64,000 nucleotides of DNA, taken from assembly GCA_016713875.1 (NCBI GenBank), contig JADJOI010000002.1, forward strand, positions 124,001 to 188,000. The letters are read 5' to 3'. This document shows, one piece after another, positions 43,958-53,737 of the stretch (positions within the stretch are counted from its first letter, which is position 1; each line of letters begins with the position of its first letter). Origin of the DNA: Flavobacteriales bacterium. GTDB taxonomy: Bacteria; Bacteroidota; Bacteroidia; Flavobacteriales_F; PHOS-HE28. Under the pieces are notes generated by a model that was given only the letters and a program-made list of their open reading frames with translations, made no database searches and was not told the DNA's origin. The position numbers and the translations under genes are program-made.

Positions 43958-43965
43958 TACCTTTG
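43958..43965 (+). promoter_or_regulatory. -7 box TACCTTTG of the heavy-metal efflux operon
   Basis: Perfect match to TANNTTTG, ending 6 nt before the ATG at 43972, which suggests a leaderless or nearly leaderless mRNA. Confidence 0.6.
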
Positions 43966-43971
43966 CAGGAG

Positions 43972-44331
43972 ATGCGCAGGGTCGTCTTCCTCACCGCTCT
44001 TGTGTTCTATGCATGGAGCGCCATGGATATGCATGAGTGGGCCCGTGTGCCTCGCGTCGTGTTCCACCTGCTTGAACATCACAGCGACCTCGGTCATCAT
44101 GATCACGAAGGGTCTGACCATGGGCATGAGGATGGATCGGATGACCACAACCCGTTCCAAGGGCATGCCGGTGAAGTATGCGGCGCGATGACGATCGTGT
44201 GCATTGCTGCGGATCATCCATGCATTCACCTTTCCGTTCCCACGTTGGAGCGCACGCTTGCGCCATCCGAGGACGACGATGTGCTCGTCGCCTACACCGG
44301 TTCCAAGTGGAACCCTCCCAAACGGGCTTGA
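43972..44331 (+). CDS. Small His/Asp-rich protein of the metal efflux operon
   Basis: This 119-aa protein has a hydrophobic N-terminus (MRRVVFLTALVFYAWSAMDM) that may be a signal or anchor. A stretch with HLLEHHSDLGHHDHEGSDHG holds most of the histidines and probably binds metal. Three cysteines follow (VCGAMTIVCIAADHPCIH). It lies 94 nt before a CusB-like gene and has its own -7 box, so it is likely the first gene of the efflux operon. The ATG at 43972 was preferred over 43951 because of the promoter. The function is unknown. Confidence 0.72.
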   Translation: MRRVVFLTALVFYAWSAMDMHEWARVPRVVFHLLEHHSDLGHHDHEGSDHGHEDGSDDHNPFQGHAGEVCGAMTIVCIAADHPCIHLSVPTLERTLAPSEDDDVLVAYTGSKWNPPKRA

Positions 44332-44425
44332 ACCCGCGGCCCTGAGCCGTTGATCGCATCCGTGTGATGCGCTGGCATCGTGCATGGCACGCTGCAGTTC
44401 CACTCGTTCAACCAGTTCCTTCCTC

Positions 44426-45925
44426 ATGCGAAAGTCCATTCCGTTCGTTCTCGTGGCCGCATTGCTGCATGCCTGCCACGATCATCCGCACCCCGATCAA
44501 GGCGAACATGGCCACGACCATGCCGCGGGTGCGGACCATCACGTTGAGCTCGAGCCGCTGGCCTACACCCTGTATTCCGACAGCATTGAGCTGTTCGTGG
44601 AATTCAAGCCGCTCGTTGTTGGGCAGGAGAGCCGCTTCGCTGCGCATTTCACGCATCTGCGATCGGTCCATGTGCCCTTGACGCAGGGCTCGGCATCGGT
44701 CGCCATGAAGGGCATCGGTGCACCGCAAGTGATCACCGCCGATGCACCGTCCAGCCCCGGCATCTTCCGCATGGCCGTGACACCAGCACAGGAGGGCAGC
44801 TGCTCGCTCACCTTCATCGTGAACGTGGGCAACCTACACGATACACTTACCATCGGTGGCTTGAGAGTGTATTCGAATGAACACGAGGCCCAGCACGCCG
44901 AGCAGCCGGAGGATCCGCCAGGCGACATCACCTACTTGAAGGAGCAGGCGTGGAAGATCCCCTTCGCGCTGGCACGGGTCGACAAGTCACCCTTCGCCAT
45001 GGCCGTGCGCGTGGGCGCCGAAGTGGAACCCGCGATCGCGGGCGAGGAAGTGATCACGGCACGAAGTGCAGGTGTCGTGCATCTTTTCGGTGATGCACCG
45101 CTGGAAGGCATGGCAGTGACCAAGGGTCGCACGCTCTTCACGTTGAGCAGCCAGGGCGTGATCGGCGGCAGTGGCACCGCGATGCAACAAGCCCGGAACG
45201 AATTCGAACGCGCGAAGGCCGACCTGGAACGCACCGAAGCGCTTTACAAGGACAAGCTGGTGACGCAGGAAGAAGTGCTGCGCGTCCGCAACGTGTACGC
45301 GAATGCGGAGGTGATGCTTCAGCAAAGCGGCAGCGCACAGAACGTGAGCGCGGGCATCAACGGCTATGTGCGTTCACTGCATGTGAAGGAAGGCCAGTTC
45401 GTGCAGCCGGGAGATGTACTGGCACGCATCGCCACCAACGAGCGCCTGAGCATCCATGCCGATGTGCCGCTGCGATCGTTCGCCGACCTGGGCTCGGTAG
45501 AGGATGCACGGATCCGCCTGCCGAACGGTGAGGTACGCACGCTGGAGGAACTGAATGGTCGCGTGCAGAGCGTGGGCCGCGCGGCGGACGGCCTGTACGT
45601 TCCCGTGCGGTTGGAGGTGAACGGAGTCCCCGGATTGCTACCCGGAGCCATGGTGGACGTGTGGTTGCTCTCACCGAAGAAAGTTGATGCGCTGACGATC
45701 CCGTTGAGCGCGCTGCTCGAACAGGAAGGCCGCAACTATTGCTACGTGCAGAGCGCCGGCGAGACCATGGACAAGCGCATGCTCACGCTCGGTGGCAACG
45801 ACGGCCTGCGGGCCGAAGTGCGCAGCGGACTGCGACCCGGTGAGCGCGTGGTGAGCATCGGGGCACTGGATGTGAAACTGGCCACCGCGAGCGGCGCCAT
45901 GCCGGCGCATGGTCACGAACACTGA
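44426..45925 (+). CDS. CusB/CzcB-like RND periplasmic adaptor, His-rich lipoprotein
   Basis: This 499-aa protein starts MRKSIPFVLVAALLHAC with a lipobox (LLHAC). A His-rich segment follows (HDHPHPDQGEHGHDH, about 18-40), then an extra beta-domain (about 45-170), and the adaptor core with hairpin helices (ARNEFERAKADLERTEALYK), a lipoyl half (VSAGINGYVRSLHVKEGQFV, about 310-330) and the membrane-proximal domain. It should couple the inner-membrane pump to the outer-membrane channel of the two following genes. Divalent zinc/cobalt/cadmium or copper are possible substrates. Confidence 0.9.
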   Translation: MRKSIPFVLVAALLHACHDHPHPDQGEHGHDHAAGADHHVELEPLAYTLYSDSIELFVEFKPLVVGQESRFAAHFTHLRSVHVPLTQGSASVAMKGIGAPQVITADAPSSPGIFRMAVTPAQEGSCSLTFIVNVGNLHDTLTIGGLRVYSNEHEAQHAEQPEDPPGDITYLKEQAWKIPFALARVDKSPFAMAVRVGAEVEPAIAGEEVITARSAGVVHLFGDAPLEGMAVTKGRTLFTLSSQGVIGGSGTAMQQARNEFERAKADLERTEALYKDKLVTQEEVLRVRNVYANAEVMLQQSGSAQNVSAGINGYVRSLHVKEGQFVQPGDVLARIATNERLSIHADVPLRSFADLGSVEDARIRLPNGEVRTLEELNGRVQSVGRAADGLYVPVRLEVNGVPGLLPGAMVDVWLLSPKKVDALTIPLSALLEQEGRNYCYVQSAGETMDKRMLTLGGNDGLRAEVRSGLRPGERVVSIGALDVKLATASGAMPAHGHEH

Positions 45926-45930
45926 ACCCA

Positions 45931-46008
45931 TTCACCACAAAGACACAGAGAGCACAGAGGAACGCATTGGTTTCTTCTTCTCTGTGTCCTCCGTGCCTCT
46001 GTGGTGAA
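45931..46008. repeat. Intergenic inverted repeat of the CACAGAGG type
   Basis: The 78 bp between the adaptor and pump genes contain arms beginning TTCACCACAAAGACACAGAG and ending CTCTGTGGTGAA that are largely complementary. It is AT-richer than its surroundings and resembles the dispersed ACCACAGAGGCACAGAG-type repeat found between genes in many unrelated bacteria. It could fold into a long hairpin in the operon mRNA. Confidence 0.75.
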
Positions 46009-46026
46009 CAACTCAACTGAACGATC

Positions 46027-49000
46027 ATGCTGAACGCGATCATCCGCTACGCGCTGCACAACCGACCGGTAGTGCTCGCCTTGGCGACCTTGTTACTGGT
46101 CTGGGGAGGCATCACGGCCGGCCGCATGGACGTGGATGTGTTCCCCGACCTCACCGCCCCCACCGTGGTGGTGATGACCGAAAGTCACGGCATGGCGCCG
46201 GAGGAAGTGGAACGCCTCGTGACCTTCCCCATCGAGAGCGCCGTGAACGGAGCGGCCGGTGTACGGCGGGTGCGCAGCAGCAGTGCCACGGGCTTCAGCC
46301 TCATCTGGGTGGAGTTCGAGTGGGGCACGCCCATCCTGCAGGCGCGCCAGACTGTTACCGAGAAGCTAGGCACCGTGACCGGTCTGCTGCCGGGCGGGGT
46401 GAGCGAACCCATCCTGGCCCCGCAGGCCAGCATCATGGGCGAGATCATGCTGGTGGCGCTCACCATGGACAGTTCGGCCACCGGAACCGAGAAGGAGAGG
46501 ATGGACCTGCGAACGCTGGCTGAATGGCAACTACGCCCCCGCTTGCAGAGCGTGGCCGGCGTTGCGAACGTGATGGTGATCGGCGGGCTGAACAAGCAAT
46601 ACCAGGTGCTCGCCGATCCCTTGCGCATGCAGCGCTACGATGTGACACTGGAGCAACTGGTGAAAGCCTGCGAAAGCAGCAATGCCAACGCGGCGGGATC
46701 ATACCTCGTGCAGAACGGTCAGGAGTACATCGTGCGCGGCATGGCCCGGACCGATGACGTGGAAGAGCTCGGTAACGTGGTGATCGCCGACCATGAGCAG
46801 GAGCCTGTGCGCATCGCCGACGTGGCAGAAGTGCGCCTGGGAAGCAGTGATCGGATCGGAGATGCCGCACTGGACACCAAGCCGGCCGTGGTACTCACCA
46901 TCAGCAAACAACCCAGCACCAACACACTGGAACTCACGGAGCGATTGGACCGGACGCTGGAACAGCTGCGTGCGGGTTTACCGGATGGCGTGCGATTGCA
47001 TACGCACATCTTCCGCCAGAGCGACTTCATCGAGGCCAGCATCAACAATGTGCAACGCTCCCTGGTGGAAGGCTCCATCTTCGTCGTGGTCGTCCTGCTC
47101 GTGTTCCTCATGAACATCCGGAGCACGATCATCAGCCTGCTGGCCATTCCGCTGTCGTTGCTCGTGAGCATCCTGGCGCTCGAGTGGCTGGGCTTCACCA
47201 TCAACACCATGAGCCTCGGCGGCATGGCCATCGCCATCGGCGCATTGGTCGACGATGCCATCATCGACGTGGACAACGTGTTGAAACGCCTGCGCGAGAA
47301 CGTGAAGCTGCCCGCGGACCAGCGCAGACCCGCGCTCACCGTGATCTACGACGCGAGCACGGAGATCCGCGCGAGCATCCTGAACGCCACGCTCATCATT
47401 ATCGCGGCCTTTGTTCCACTCTTCTTCCTCAGCGGCATGGAAGGGCGCATGCTCACGCCGTTGGGCGTATCGTTCATCGTGGCGCTCTTCGCCTCGCTGG
47501 TCGTCGCGATCACGGTGACGCCCGTGCTGTGCTCCCTTTTACTCACGAACGAGCAGCAGTTGCAGCGCCAGAGCGAAGGCAGCTGGCTCGTGCGCAAGCT
47601 GAAGGCTTGGTACGCCCGCGCGCTCGAGCGCATGATGGGCCTGCGACGCGCCATGCTCATTGGCACCGTTGCGCTCTTTGTGGCGAGCATGGCGCTCTTC
47701 GCCACTCTGGGCCGCAGTTTCCTGCCGGAATTCAACGAAGGCTCGCTGGTCATCAGTGCCGTGAGCCTGCCCGGCATCCCCATCGACCAGAGCAACGCCA
47801 TCGTGGAGCGCGTTGAACGGGAGTTGCTCACCATCTCCGAAGTGCAGGGCGTGACCCGGCGCACGGGCCGCGCCGAGCGCGACGAGCATGCGCAAGGCTC
47901 CAACGCGAGCGAGCTTGAAGTTCCCTTCATCTTGGCGGATCGTGACCGGGAGGAGTTCATGGCCGATGTGCGAGAGAAGCTTGCCGGTGTGAGCGGTGTG
48001 AACATCACCATCGGCCAACCCATCGCTCACCGGCTGGACCACATGCTCAGCGGAACACGCGCCAACATCGCCATCAAGCTCTTCGGCCCGGACCTCGGTG
48101 ACCTGTTCGCACAGGCCAACCGCATCAAGGGAGCCATCGAGGGCACCCCGGGATTGGTGGACCTCTCCGTGGAACAGCAGGTCGACATCCCCCAGGTGCG
48201 CATCGACGCACGGCGCGGCATGCTCGCCCGCTATGGGATCACCACCGGGGCGTTCACCGACTTCGTGGATGTGGCCATCGCCGGTGAGAAGGTGGGCGAG
48301 GTCTTCGAGGGCGAACGTCGTTTCGACCTCGTGCTTCGGTACAAGCCCGAAGCGCGCAACAGCATCGACGCCTTGCGCGACGTGCCCATCGACGCACGCA
48401 ATGGTGCCGTGCCATTGAGCGCCGTAGCGGATGTGCGCAGCGTGAGCGGACCGAGCACCATCAACCGCGAGAACGTGCAGCGGCGCATCGTCATCAGTGC
48501 CAACGTGGCCGGCCGCGACCTGCGCGGGGTGGTGGAGGAGATCCAGCAGCGCATCGGCGACAAGGTGCAACTGCAGCCGGGTTACCACATCGAATATGGC
48601 GGGCAGTTCGAGAGCGAGGCGGCCGCCAGCCGCATCCTGCTGATCGCGAGCCTCATCGCGTTGGGCGTCATTTTCCTGCTGCTCTATCAGGAATTCCAGG
48701 AGGCGAAGCTCGCGGGCATCATCCTCATCAACCTCCCGCTGGCCCTCATCGGCGGTGTTGTGGCCGTTTGGCTCTCAGGCGGTACGTTGAGCATCCCGGC
48801 CATCATCGGTTTCATCACGCTCTTCGGCGTGGCCACGCGCAACGGCATCCTGCTGGTGAGCCATTACGGCCAGCTGGAGGCGGAAGGCGAGACCGTGGAG
48901 AAGGCCGTGATCCATGGCAGTGTGGATCGCCTCACACCGATCCTCATGACCGCGCTAACCGCCGCACTTGCCCTGATCCCACTTGCCCTGGCCAGTGACG

Positions 49001-49131
49001 ATCCCGGCAACGAGATCCAAAGCCCCATGGCCAAGGTGATCCTCGGCGGGCTGCTCAGCAGCACATTCCTCAACATGTTCATCATCCCCGCCGTGTACCG
49101 CATGGTGAAGGGCCGATCCACACAACGATGA
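46027..49131 (+). CDS. Heavy-metal RND efflux pump (CusA/CzcA family)
   Basis: This 1034-aa protein is a standard HME-RND pump with twelve membrane helices. Landmarks are MDVDVFPDLTAPTVVVMTE near the N-terminus, LGGMAIAIGALVDDAIIDVDN in helix 4 with the proton-relay acidic residues, and GGTLSIPAIIGFITLFGVAT in the second half. The absence of the methionine ladder was not checked, so metal specificity is open. It overlaps the TolC-like gene by ATGA. Confidence 0.95.
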   Translation: MLNAIIRYALHNRPVVLALATLLLVWGGITAGRMDVDVFPDLTAPTVVVMTESHGMAPEEVERLVTFPIESAVNGAAGVRRVRSSSATGFSLIWVEFEWGTPILQARQTVTEKLGTVTGLLPGGVSEPILAPQASIMGEIMLVALTMDSSATGTEKERMDLRTLAEWQLRPRLQSVAGVANVMVIGGLNKQYQVLADPLRMQRYDVTLEQLVKACESSNANAAGSYLVQNGQEYIVRGMARTDDVEELGNVVIADHEQEPVRIADVAEVRLGSSDRIGDAALDTKPAVVLTISKQPSTNTLELTERLDRTLEQLRAGLPDGVRLHTHIFRQSDFIEASINNVQRSLVEGSIFVVVVLLVFLMNIRSTIISLLAIPLSLLVSILALEWLGFTINTMSLGGMAIAIGALVDDAIIDVDNVLKRLRENVKLPADQRRPALTVIYDASTEIRASILNATLIIIAAFVPLFFLSGMEGRMLTPLGVSFIVALFASLVVAITVTPVLCSLLLTNEQQLQRQSEGSWLVRKLKAWYARALERMMGLRRAMLIGTVALFVASMALFATLGRSFLPEFNEGSLVISAVSLPGIPIDQSNAIVERVERELLTISEVQGVTRRTGRAERDEHAQGSNASELEVPFILADRDREEFMADVREKLAGVSGVNITIGQPIAHRLDHMLSGTRANIAIKLFGPDLGDLFAQANRIKGAIEGTPGLVDLSVEQQVDIPQVRIDARRGMLARYGITTGAFTDFVDVAIAGEKVGEVFEGERRFDLVLRYKPEARNSIDALRDVPIDARNGAVPLSAVADVRSVSGPSTINRENVQRRIVISANVAGRDLRGVVEEIQQRIGDKVQLQPGYHIEYGGQFESEAAASRILLIASLIALGVIFLLLYQEFQEAKLAGIILINLPLALIGGVVAVWLSGGTLSIPAIIGFITLFGVATRNGILLVSHYGQLEAEGETVEKAVIHGSVDRLTPILMTALTAALALIPLALASDDPGNEIQSPMAKVILGGLLSSTFLNMFIIPAVYRMVKGRSTQR

Positions 49132-50309
49132 AACGATCATTCACCTCCCTGCTCACGCTCGCAGCACTGGGCGCAATGGCGCAACAGAGCACCCTTCCTG
49201 CTGTGCTGGAGGCCATCCGTGCGAACAACCTGCGCTTGCGAACCTCAGCGCAAGTCACCGATGCGCAACGCACGCAGGCGCGCACAGGGCTCTCCCTTCC
49301 GGATCCCACGGTGGACTTCGACTACATGAACGGTTCTCCGGTCGCCACCGCAGGCAACCAGAGCGACCTCACCATCGCCCAGGGCTTCGAGTTCCCCACG
49401 GCCTACGGCGCCAAGCGGAAAGTCGCTGAACTGCGCGCCAGCCAAAGCGATCTTCTGGCCGTGGCCGTGCGGCGCGAAGTTCTGCTGGATGCGAAGCGCA
49501 CGTGCATCGCGCTGGTGCATGCCAACAAGCGCGGGGTTCTGCTGGAACAGCGCCATGCTGCGGCGAAACGCTTCCGCGATGGCGTGCGCCAGCGTTTCGA
49601 TCGTGAGGCCGCCACGATCCTCGACCTCAACAAGGCCGAACTGCTCGAGGCGTCCATCGATACTGAGGTGCGGCTCGCGGAGATGGAGCGGACCGCACTG
49701 CTCCAGCATCTCGCTGAACTGAACGCGGGTGTCGGGATCGCGTTCACGGACACAGTGTATCCATCGCATGCCGTGCTGCCCGATTTCCACGTATACGAAG
49801 CGGAAATGGAGGCTGCCGACCCCGCGCTGAAGCTTCTGCAGAACGAGGTGCAAGCCAGCGAGCAGCAGACGCGCGCATACCAGGCGAGCGGGTTGCCTGG
49901 CTTCGAGGTGGGTTATCGCTACCAGGGGATCCTGGGCGCCACTTACCACGGCGTGCATGCGGGTATGAGCCTGCCCCTGTGGAGCAATCGCAATAAGGTG
50001 AAGCAGCAGAAGCAGTGGACCAGCGCGCATGCGAGCAGCGTGGAGGAACATCGCATGGAACACCTGTACGAGGCACGGCACATGTACGACCGCGCAAAGG
50101 CCCTGGGCGCCTCATATGCCGACTTCGCTCGGCGCCTCAGCGGCGCAAGCAGTATCCATCTGCTGGAACGGAGCTTCGCGGCAGGACAGATGACCACGCT
50201 GGAGTACCAGATGGAGCTGATGCTGCTACAGGAGAGCACCGACCGGTTGCTGCAACTGGAACGCGAGTACAACGAAGCGATGGCGGAGGTTTGGGCGCAT
50301 CGTTCGTAG
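49128..50309 (+). CDS. TolC-family outer-membrane channel of the metal efflux operon
   Basis: This 393-aa protein has a signal peptide (LAALGAMAQ) and the two-repeat OEP helical layout (VLEAIRANNLRLRTSAQV, FEFPTAYGAKRKVAELRASQ, LERSFAAGQMTTLEYQMEL). It is translationally coupled to the CusA-like gene and completes the tripartite pump. Confidence 0.9.
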   Translation: MKRSFTSLLTLAALGAMAQQSTLPAVLEAIRANNLRLRTSAQVTDAQRTQARTGLSLPDPTVDFDYMNGSPVATAGNQSDLTIAQGFEFPTAYGAKRKVAELRASQSDLLAVAVRREVLLDAKRTCIALVHANKRGVLLEQRHAAAKRFRDGVRQRFDREAATILDLNKAELLEASIDTEVRLAEMERTALLQHLAELNAGVGIAFTDTVYPSHAVLPDFHVYEAEMEAADPALKLLQNEVQASEQQTRAYQASGLPGFEVGYRYQGILGATYHGVHAGMSLPLWSNRNKVKQQKQWTSAHASSVEEHRMEHLYEARHMYDRAKALGASYADFARRLSGASSIHLLERSFAAGQMTTLEYQMELMLLQESTDRLLQLEREYNEAMAEVWAHRS

Positions 50310-50399
50310 CCGCGCCACTGGCGGTCAGGTCCATCCTGCCTCTGCGCTTGTCCTGTTCAGCACTCATCCCGGTGACGGGCGGAGCGCGGAAGGGGACCG

Positions 50400-51179
50400 T
50401 CAGCGTGCGTCCCCTTTCGACCTCCGCAGGTCCATGTTGCACACCAATGCCACGTGCATCGTGCTATTGAGTTCGATGAGGTCGGCGCCCGCCGCGGCAC
50501 CGGGTCGCTGGACCGTCTGGTACAGGTAGCCCAGCAACACGCTTACCGGCCTGTTCACCTGGTAGCCAAGCAGCAGGGAGATCCGGTTCTGTTGGACGAG
50601 GTCGAGCCGCTCGCTGTCGCCGAAGCGCAGGAACACCTCGTCGTACACGTTCGCGGTGAATGCGCCGGGTTCCACCTTGGGCCTGTTCAGCGGCACGGTC
50701 ACCCATAGGCGGTAGCGGAAGCGGCTCTGGTACACATACCGGTCGAGAACACCTGCATCGGGATCGTCCGCCGAAGGCACGATCCGTGCGATGAAGCGTT
50801 CCTCCATGCGGAAGCGGTGCTGCACGCCCACGCGGCCGATCGGTTGCGTGAGCTGCACCTGCTGGTACACGTGGTGCTCGTGGTTCGCGAAGCGGATGGG
50901 GTGGGCACCGTAGGGGTGATTCTCGTAGTAGCTGTAGCCCAGGGTCAGCAGCACCGGATCGTTCAGGTGGAAGTTGACGGCCGGACGCAGCAGCAGCTGT
51001 TGCGCATGTTCGCCCAGCCCCGCCCGGCGCAGGTGGCCCTCGGTGTACACGCTCCACCGCGCGGCTAACCGCTGGTCGCCCCAGTGCGACAGCCACAGGT
51101 TGGCATGGGGGCTGGTGACGCGCTGGGCCAGGGCGGGCAGGCCGAAGCACACGGCGAGGACAAGGAGCGCGGGACGCAT
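50400..51179 (-). CDS. DUF2490-family outer-membrane protein
   Basis: This 259-aa protein starts MRPALLVLAVCFGLPALAQ, a signal peptide. Alternating strands include NLWLSHWGDQRLAARWSVYTEGHL, LGYSYYENHPYG and the end MHVALVCNMDLRRSKGDAR. It is a relative of the protein at 37795-38499. It is convergent with the TolC-like gene; a hairpin (AAGGGGAC/GTCCCCTT, 50390-50416) straddles its end. The role is unknown. Confidence 0.82.
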   Translation of the reverse strand: MRPALLVLAVCFGLPALAQRVTSPHANLWLSHWGDQRLAARWSVYTEGHLRRAGLGEHAQQLLLRPAVNFHLNDPVLLTLGYSYYENHPYGAHPIRFANHEHHVYQQVQLTQPIGRVGVQHRFRMEERFIARIVPSADDPDAGVLDRYVYQSRFRYRLWVTVPLNRPKVEPGAFTANVYDEVFLRFGDSERLDLVQQNRISLLLGYQVNRPVSVLLGYLYQTVQRPGAAAGADLIELNSTMHVALVCNMDLRRSKGDAR

Positions 51180-51248
51180 GCGACCACGAAGAAAGGCGGT
51201 TCGCGCCGGGTGCCGACCTTCGCGGCGTCCCCATCGCGCCACATCCCC

Positions 51249-51689
51249 ATGCCCTTCGCCCGCACCGTACGCGTCACCAAGCGCTTCACCTTCGAGATGG
51301 CCCACGCCCTGCGCTGCCACGATGGGCAGTGCGCCCACATCCACGGCCACAGCTACGTGCTCGACGTCACCATCGCCGGCACACCCGCCCACGCGCCCGG
51401 CCACCCCAAGGACGGCATGGTCATCGATTTCGCGGACCTCAAGCGCCTGGTGAAGCCCGTCGTGGACCGGTACGATCACGCGCTCTTCCTGCACGAGCAG
51501 GAGCGGGGCACGGTGGATGCCGCCAACCCGCTCTTCGGCCGGGTGATCCTCACGCCCTGGCAGCCCACGTGCGAGAACATCCTGCTGGCCATCGTGGAGG
51601 AGCTGGCCCCGCAGCTGCCGGCCGACGCCACCCTCATCGCCGCGCGCCTGCAGGAGACGGCGACCAGCTGGGCGGAGTGGGCGCGTTGA
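51249..51689 (+). CDS. queD: 6-pyruvoyl-tetrahydropterin synthase/6-carboxytetrahydropterin synthase
   Basis: This 146-aa protein has the zinc ligands in FEMAHALRCHDGQCAHIHGHSY (His, and HxH), and LTPWQPTCENILLAIVEEL and LQETATSWAEW near the end. QueD makes 6-carboxytetrahydropterin for queuosine in tRNA. The ATG at 51249 was preferred; the frame upstream is antisense to the DUF2490 gene. Confidence 0.92.
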   Translation: MPFARTVRVTKRFTFEMAHALRCHDGQCAHIHGHSYVLDVTIAGTPAHAPGHPKDGMVIDFADLKRLVKPVVDRYDHALFLHEQERGTVDAANPLFGRVILTPWQPTCENILLAIVEELAPQLPADATLIAARLQETATSWAEWAR

Positions 51690-51775
51690 TGGGTGCGCGT
51701 TCGGCGATCGCCCAAGGGGGCTCCCACCGGACCATGGTCCGGATCTTGCGGCCGGAACGACCGCCTCACCGCACC

Positions 51776-52402
51776 ATGCGTCTCCATCGCTCCCTGATCC
51801 TGTTGCTGCTTCTCCCCGCTGCATCCGCTCCGGCGCAGGACGCGCTGGCCCGGCTGCGGGCCGAGCTGGAGCGCATCCACACGCTGGACCAGCGCGACCG
51901 GCAGAACGTCCACGGCTACGCGCCGGGCGCGCAGAAGGACAGCGTGATCGCGCACATGATGCATCAGGACTCGGTGAACCTGGCGCGGGTCACGGCCATC
52001 CTCGACAGCGCCGGTTGGCTGGGCGAGGCGGAGGTCGGCCGCACCGCGAACCAGGCGCTGTTCCTGGTGCTGCAGCATGCCGATGCGCGGCCCGACGTGC
52101 AGGCGCGCTACCTGGAGGAGATGCGGCTGGCGGTGGAGCAGGGCCTCGCGCGGCCGCACGAGCTGGCGATGCTGGAGGACCGCGTGGCGGTGAACCACGG
52201 CCGGCCGCAGCTCTATGGCTCCCAGATCGGGTGGACCGATGGAAGGCCGTTCATGCGGCCCATCGCGGATGAGGAGCACGTCAACGAGCGCCGCGCCGCC
52301 GTGGGCCTGGAACCGCTGGAGCGGTATGCGGAGCGGTTCGGCCTCACCTGGTCACCGCCGGTGAAGCAGGAGCGGGTGCTGCGCCTGGCGCCGGAGCGCT
52401 AG
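51776..52402 (+). CDS. DUF6624-type secreted protein
   Basis: This 208-aa protein has a signal peptide (LILLLLLPAASAPAQ) and a helical body with ARVTAILDSAGWLGEAEVG, ALFLVLQHADARPDVQ and LYGSQIGWTDGRPFMRPI, which fit the DUF6624 family common in Bacteroidota. The role is unknown. Confidence 0.8.
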   Translation: MRLHRSLILLLLLPAASAPAQDALARLRAELERIHTLDQRDRQNVHGYAPGAQKDSVIAHMMHQDSVNLARVTAILDSAGWLGEAEVGRTANQALFLVLQHADARPDVQARYLEEMRLAVEQGLARPHELAMLEDRVAVNHGRPQLYGSQIGWTDGRPFMRPIADEEHVNERRAAVGLEPLERYAERFGLTWSPPVKQERVLRLAPER

Positions 52403-52435
52403 CGTGCGGGCGACCGCAGCGCGATCTTCGCACCC

Positions 52436-53737
52436 ATGGACCCGCTCCGCCTGCTGCTGATGGTGCTGCCGACCGTCGCCACCGCGCAATGGACGTGGAC
52501 CGCGGTGGCCCCGCTGCCCCTGCCGACGGCGAACCATGCCGTGTGCGCCGCGGCGGTGAACGGGTCCTGGCAGGTGTACGTCTTCGGCGGCATCACCACG
52601 GGGCTCAGCGAGGCCGACATCCACCGCCACGCGTTCCGGTACGACGTGGATGCCGATGCCTGGAGCGCGCTGCCGGACATCCCGGACACGCTGGGCAAGA
52701 TCGCCGCCGCGGCCAGCGTGGTGGGCGACACGGCCTATGTCATCGGCGGTTACCACGTGTTCCCTGGTGCGCCGTACGAGCGCAGCAGCGACCGGGTGCA
52801 CCGGCTCGACCTGAGCACCGGCACCTGGATGGCGGACGGTGCCCCGGTGCCCGTGCCCATCGACGATCATGTGCAGGCCGTGTGGCGCGACAGCCTCATT
52901 TATGTGGTCACCGGCTGGAGCAACTCGGCCAACGCGGCGCAGGTGCAGGTGTACGATCCAGCGCATGATGCGTGGGCGGCGGCCACACCCGTGCCCAACA
53001 CCAACCTGTTCAAGGCCTTCGGGGCGAGCGGTGTGATCATCGGCGACACCCTGATCTATCACGGGGGCGCGGCCATGGGCGGCAGTTTTCCGGCGCAGGA
53101 CCGGGTGCGCATCGGCCTCATCGATCCCCTGGACCCGCTCACCATCACCTGGCAACCGGCGGTGACCGGCGGCCAGGGACCACGCTACCGGTCGGGCGCG
53201 GTGGTGACCGGTGCCAGGGCCAACTGGATCGGCGGCTCGGCGGTGAGCTACAACTACGATGCGGTGGCCTACAACGGCAGTGGGGTGGTGGCCCCCGTGC
53301 TGCCGGTGCTTCAGTGGGACGGCACCGTCCACACCATGGTCGGCACAGCGCCCACGGCCGTGATGGACCTGCGCGGGGTGGGCGACATCGGCGGCGGCCG
53401 CTTCGTGGTGGCCGGTGGCATCGGCGCGCAGCAGGTCGTGCTGGACAGCGTGTGGCTGGTGCTGACGGGTGAGGTGGGCATGCATGAGGTGTCGGAAGAG
53501 GACCTCTTCGCTGCGCCGAACCCGACGAGCGGCGAGTGCGTGATCGGGCTTCCGCAGGCGGTGACGAGCGCGCGGTACACCGTGCGTGATGCCTGGGGCC
53601 GGCAGGTGATGACCGGTGCGGTGACCGGCGTCGAGCTTCGCCTGGACCTGTCGGACCTGGTGGCGGGTGTGTACTTCCTTCACTTGCCGTTGGTGCAGGG
53701 TGCGGCCGGGTGGCGCACGGCGTTGGTCCGCGAATAG
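52436..53737 (+). CDS. Kelch-like secreted protein with T9SS type A sorting domain
   Basis: This 433-aa protein has a signal peptide (VLPTVATAQ), then Kelch-type propeller repeats (VYVFGGITTG, AYVIGGYHVFPG, LIYVVTGWSN, FVVAGGIG). The last ~80 residues form a type A sorting domain (FAAPNPTSGECVIG, YTVRDAWGRQVM, LVAGVYFLHL). It is probably displayed on the surface. Confidence 0.88.
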   Translation: MDPLRLLLMVLPTVATAQWTWTAVAPLPLPTANHAVCAAAVNGSWQVYVFGGITTGLSEADIHRHAFRYDVDADAWSALPDIPDTLGKIAAAASVVGDTAYVIGGYHVFPGAPYERSSDRVHRLDLSTGTWMADGAPVPVPIDDHVQAVWRDSLIYVVTGWSNSANAAQVQVYDPAHDAWAAATPVPNTNLFKAFGASGVIIGDTLIYHGGAAMGGSFPAQDRVRIGLIDPLDPLTITWQPAVTGGQGPRYRSGAVVTGARANWIGGSAVSYNYDAVAYNGSGVVAPVLPVLQWDGTVHTMVGTAPTAVMDLRGVGDIGGGRFVVAGGIGAQQVVLDSVWLVLTGEVGMHEVSEEDLFAAPNPTSGECVIGLPQAVTSARYTVRDAWGRQVMTGAVTGVELRLDLSDLVAGVYFLHLPLVQGAAGWRTALVRE

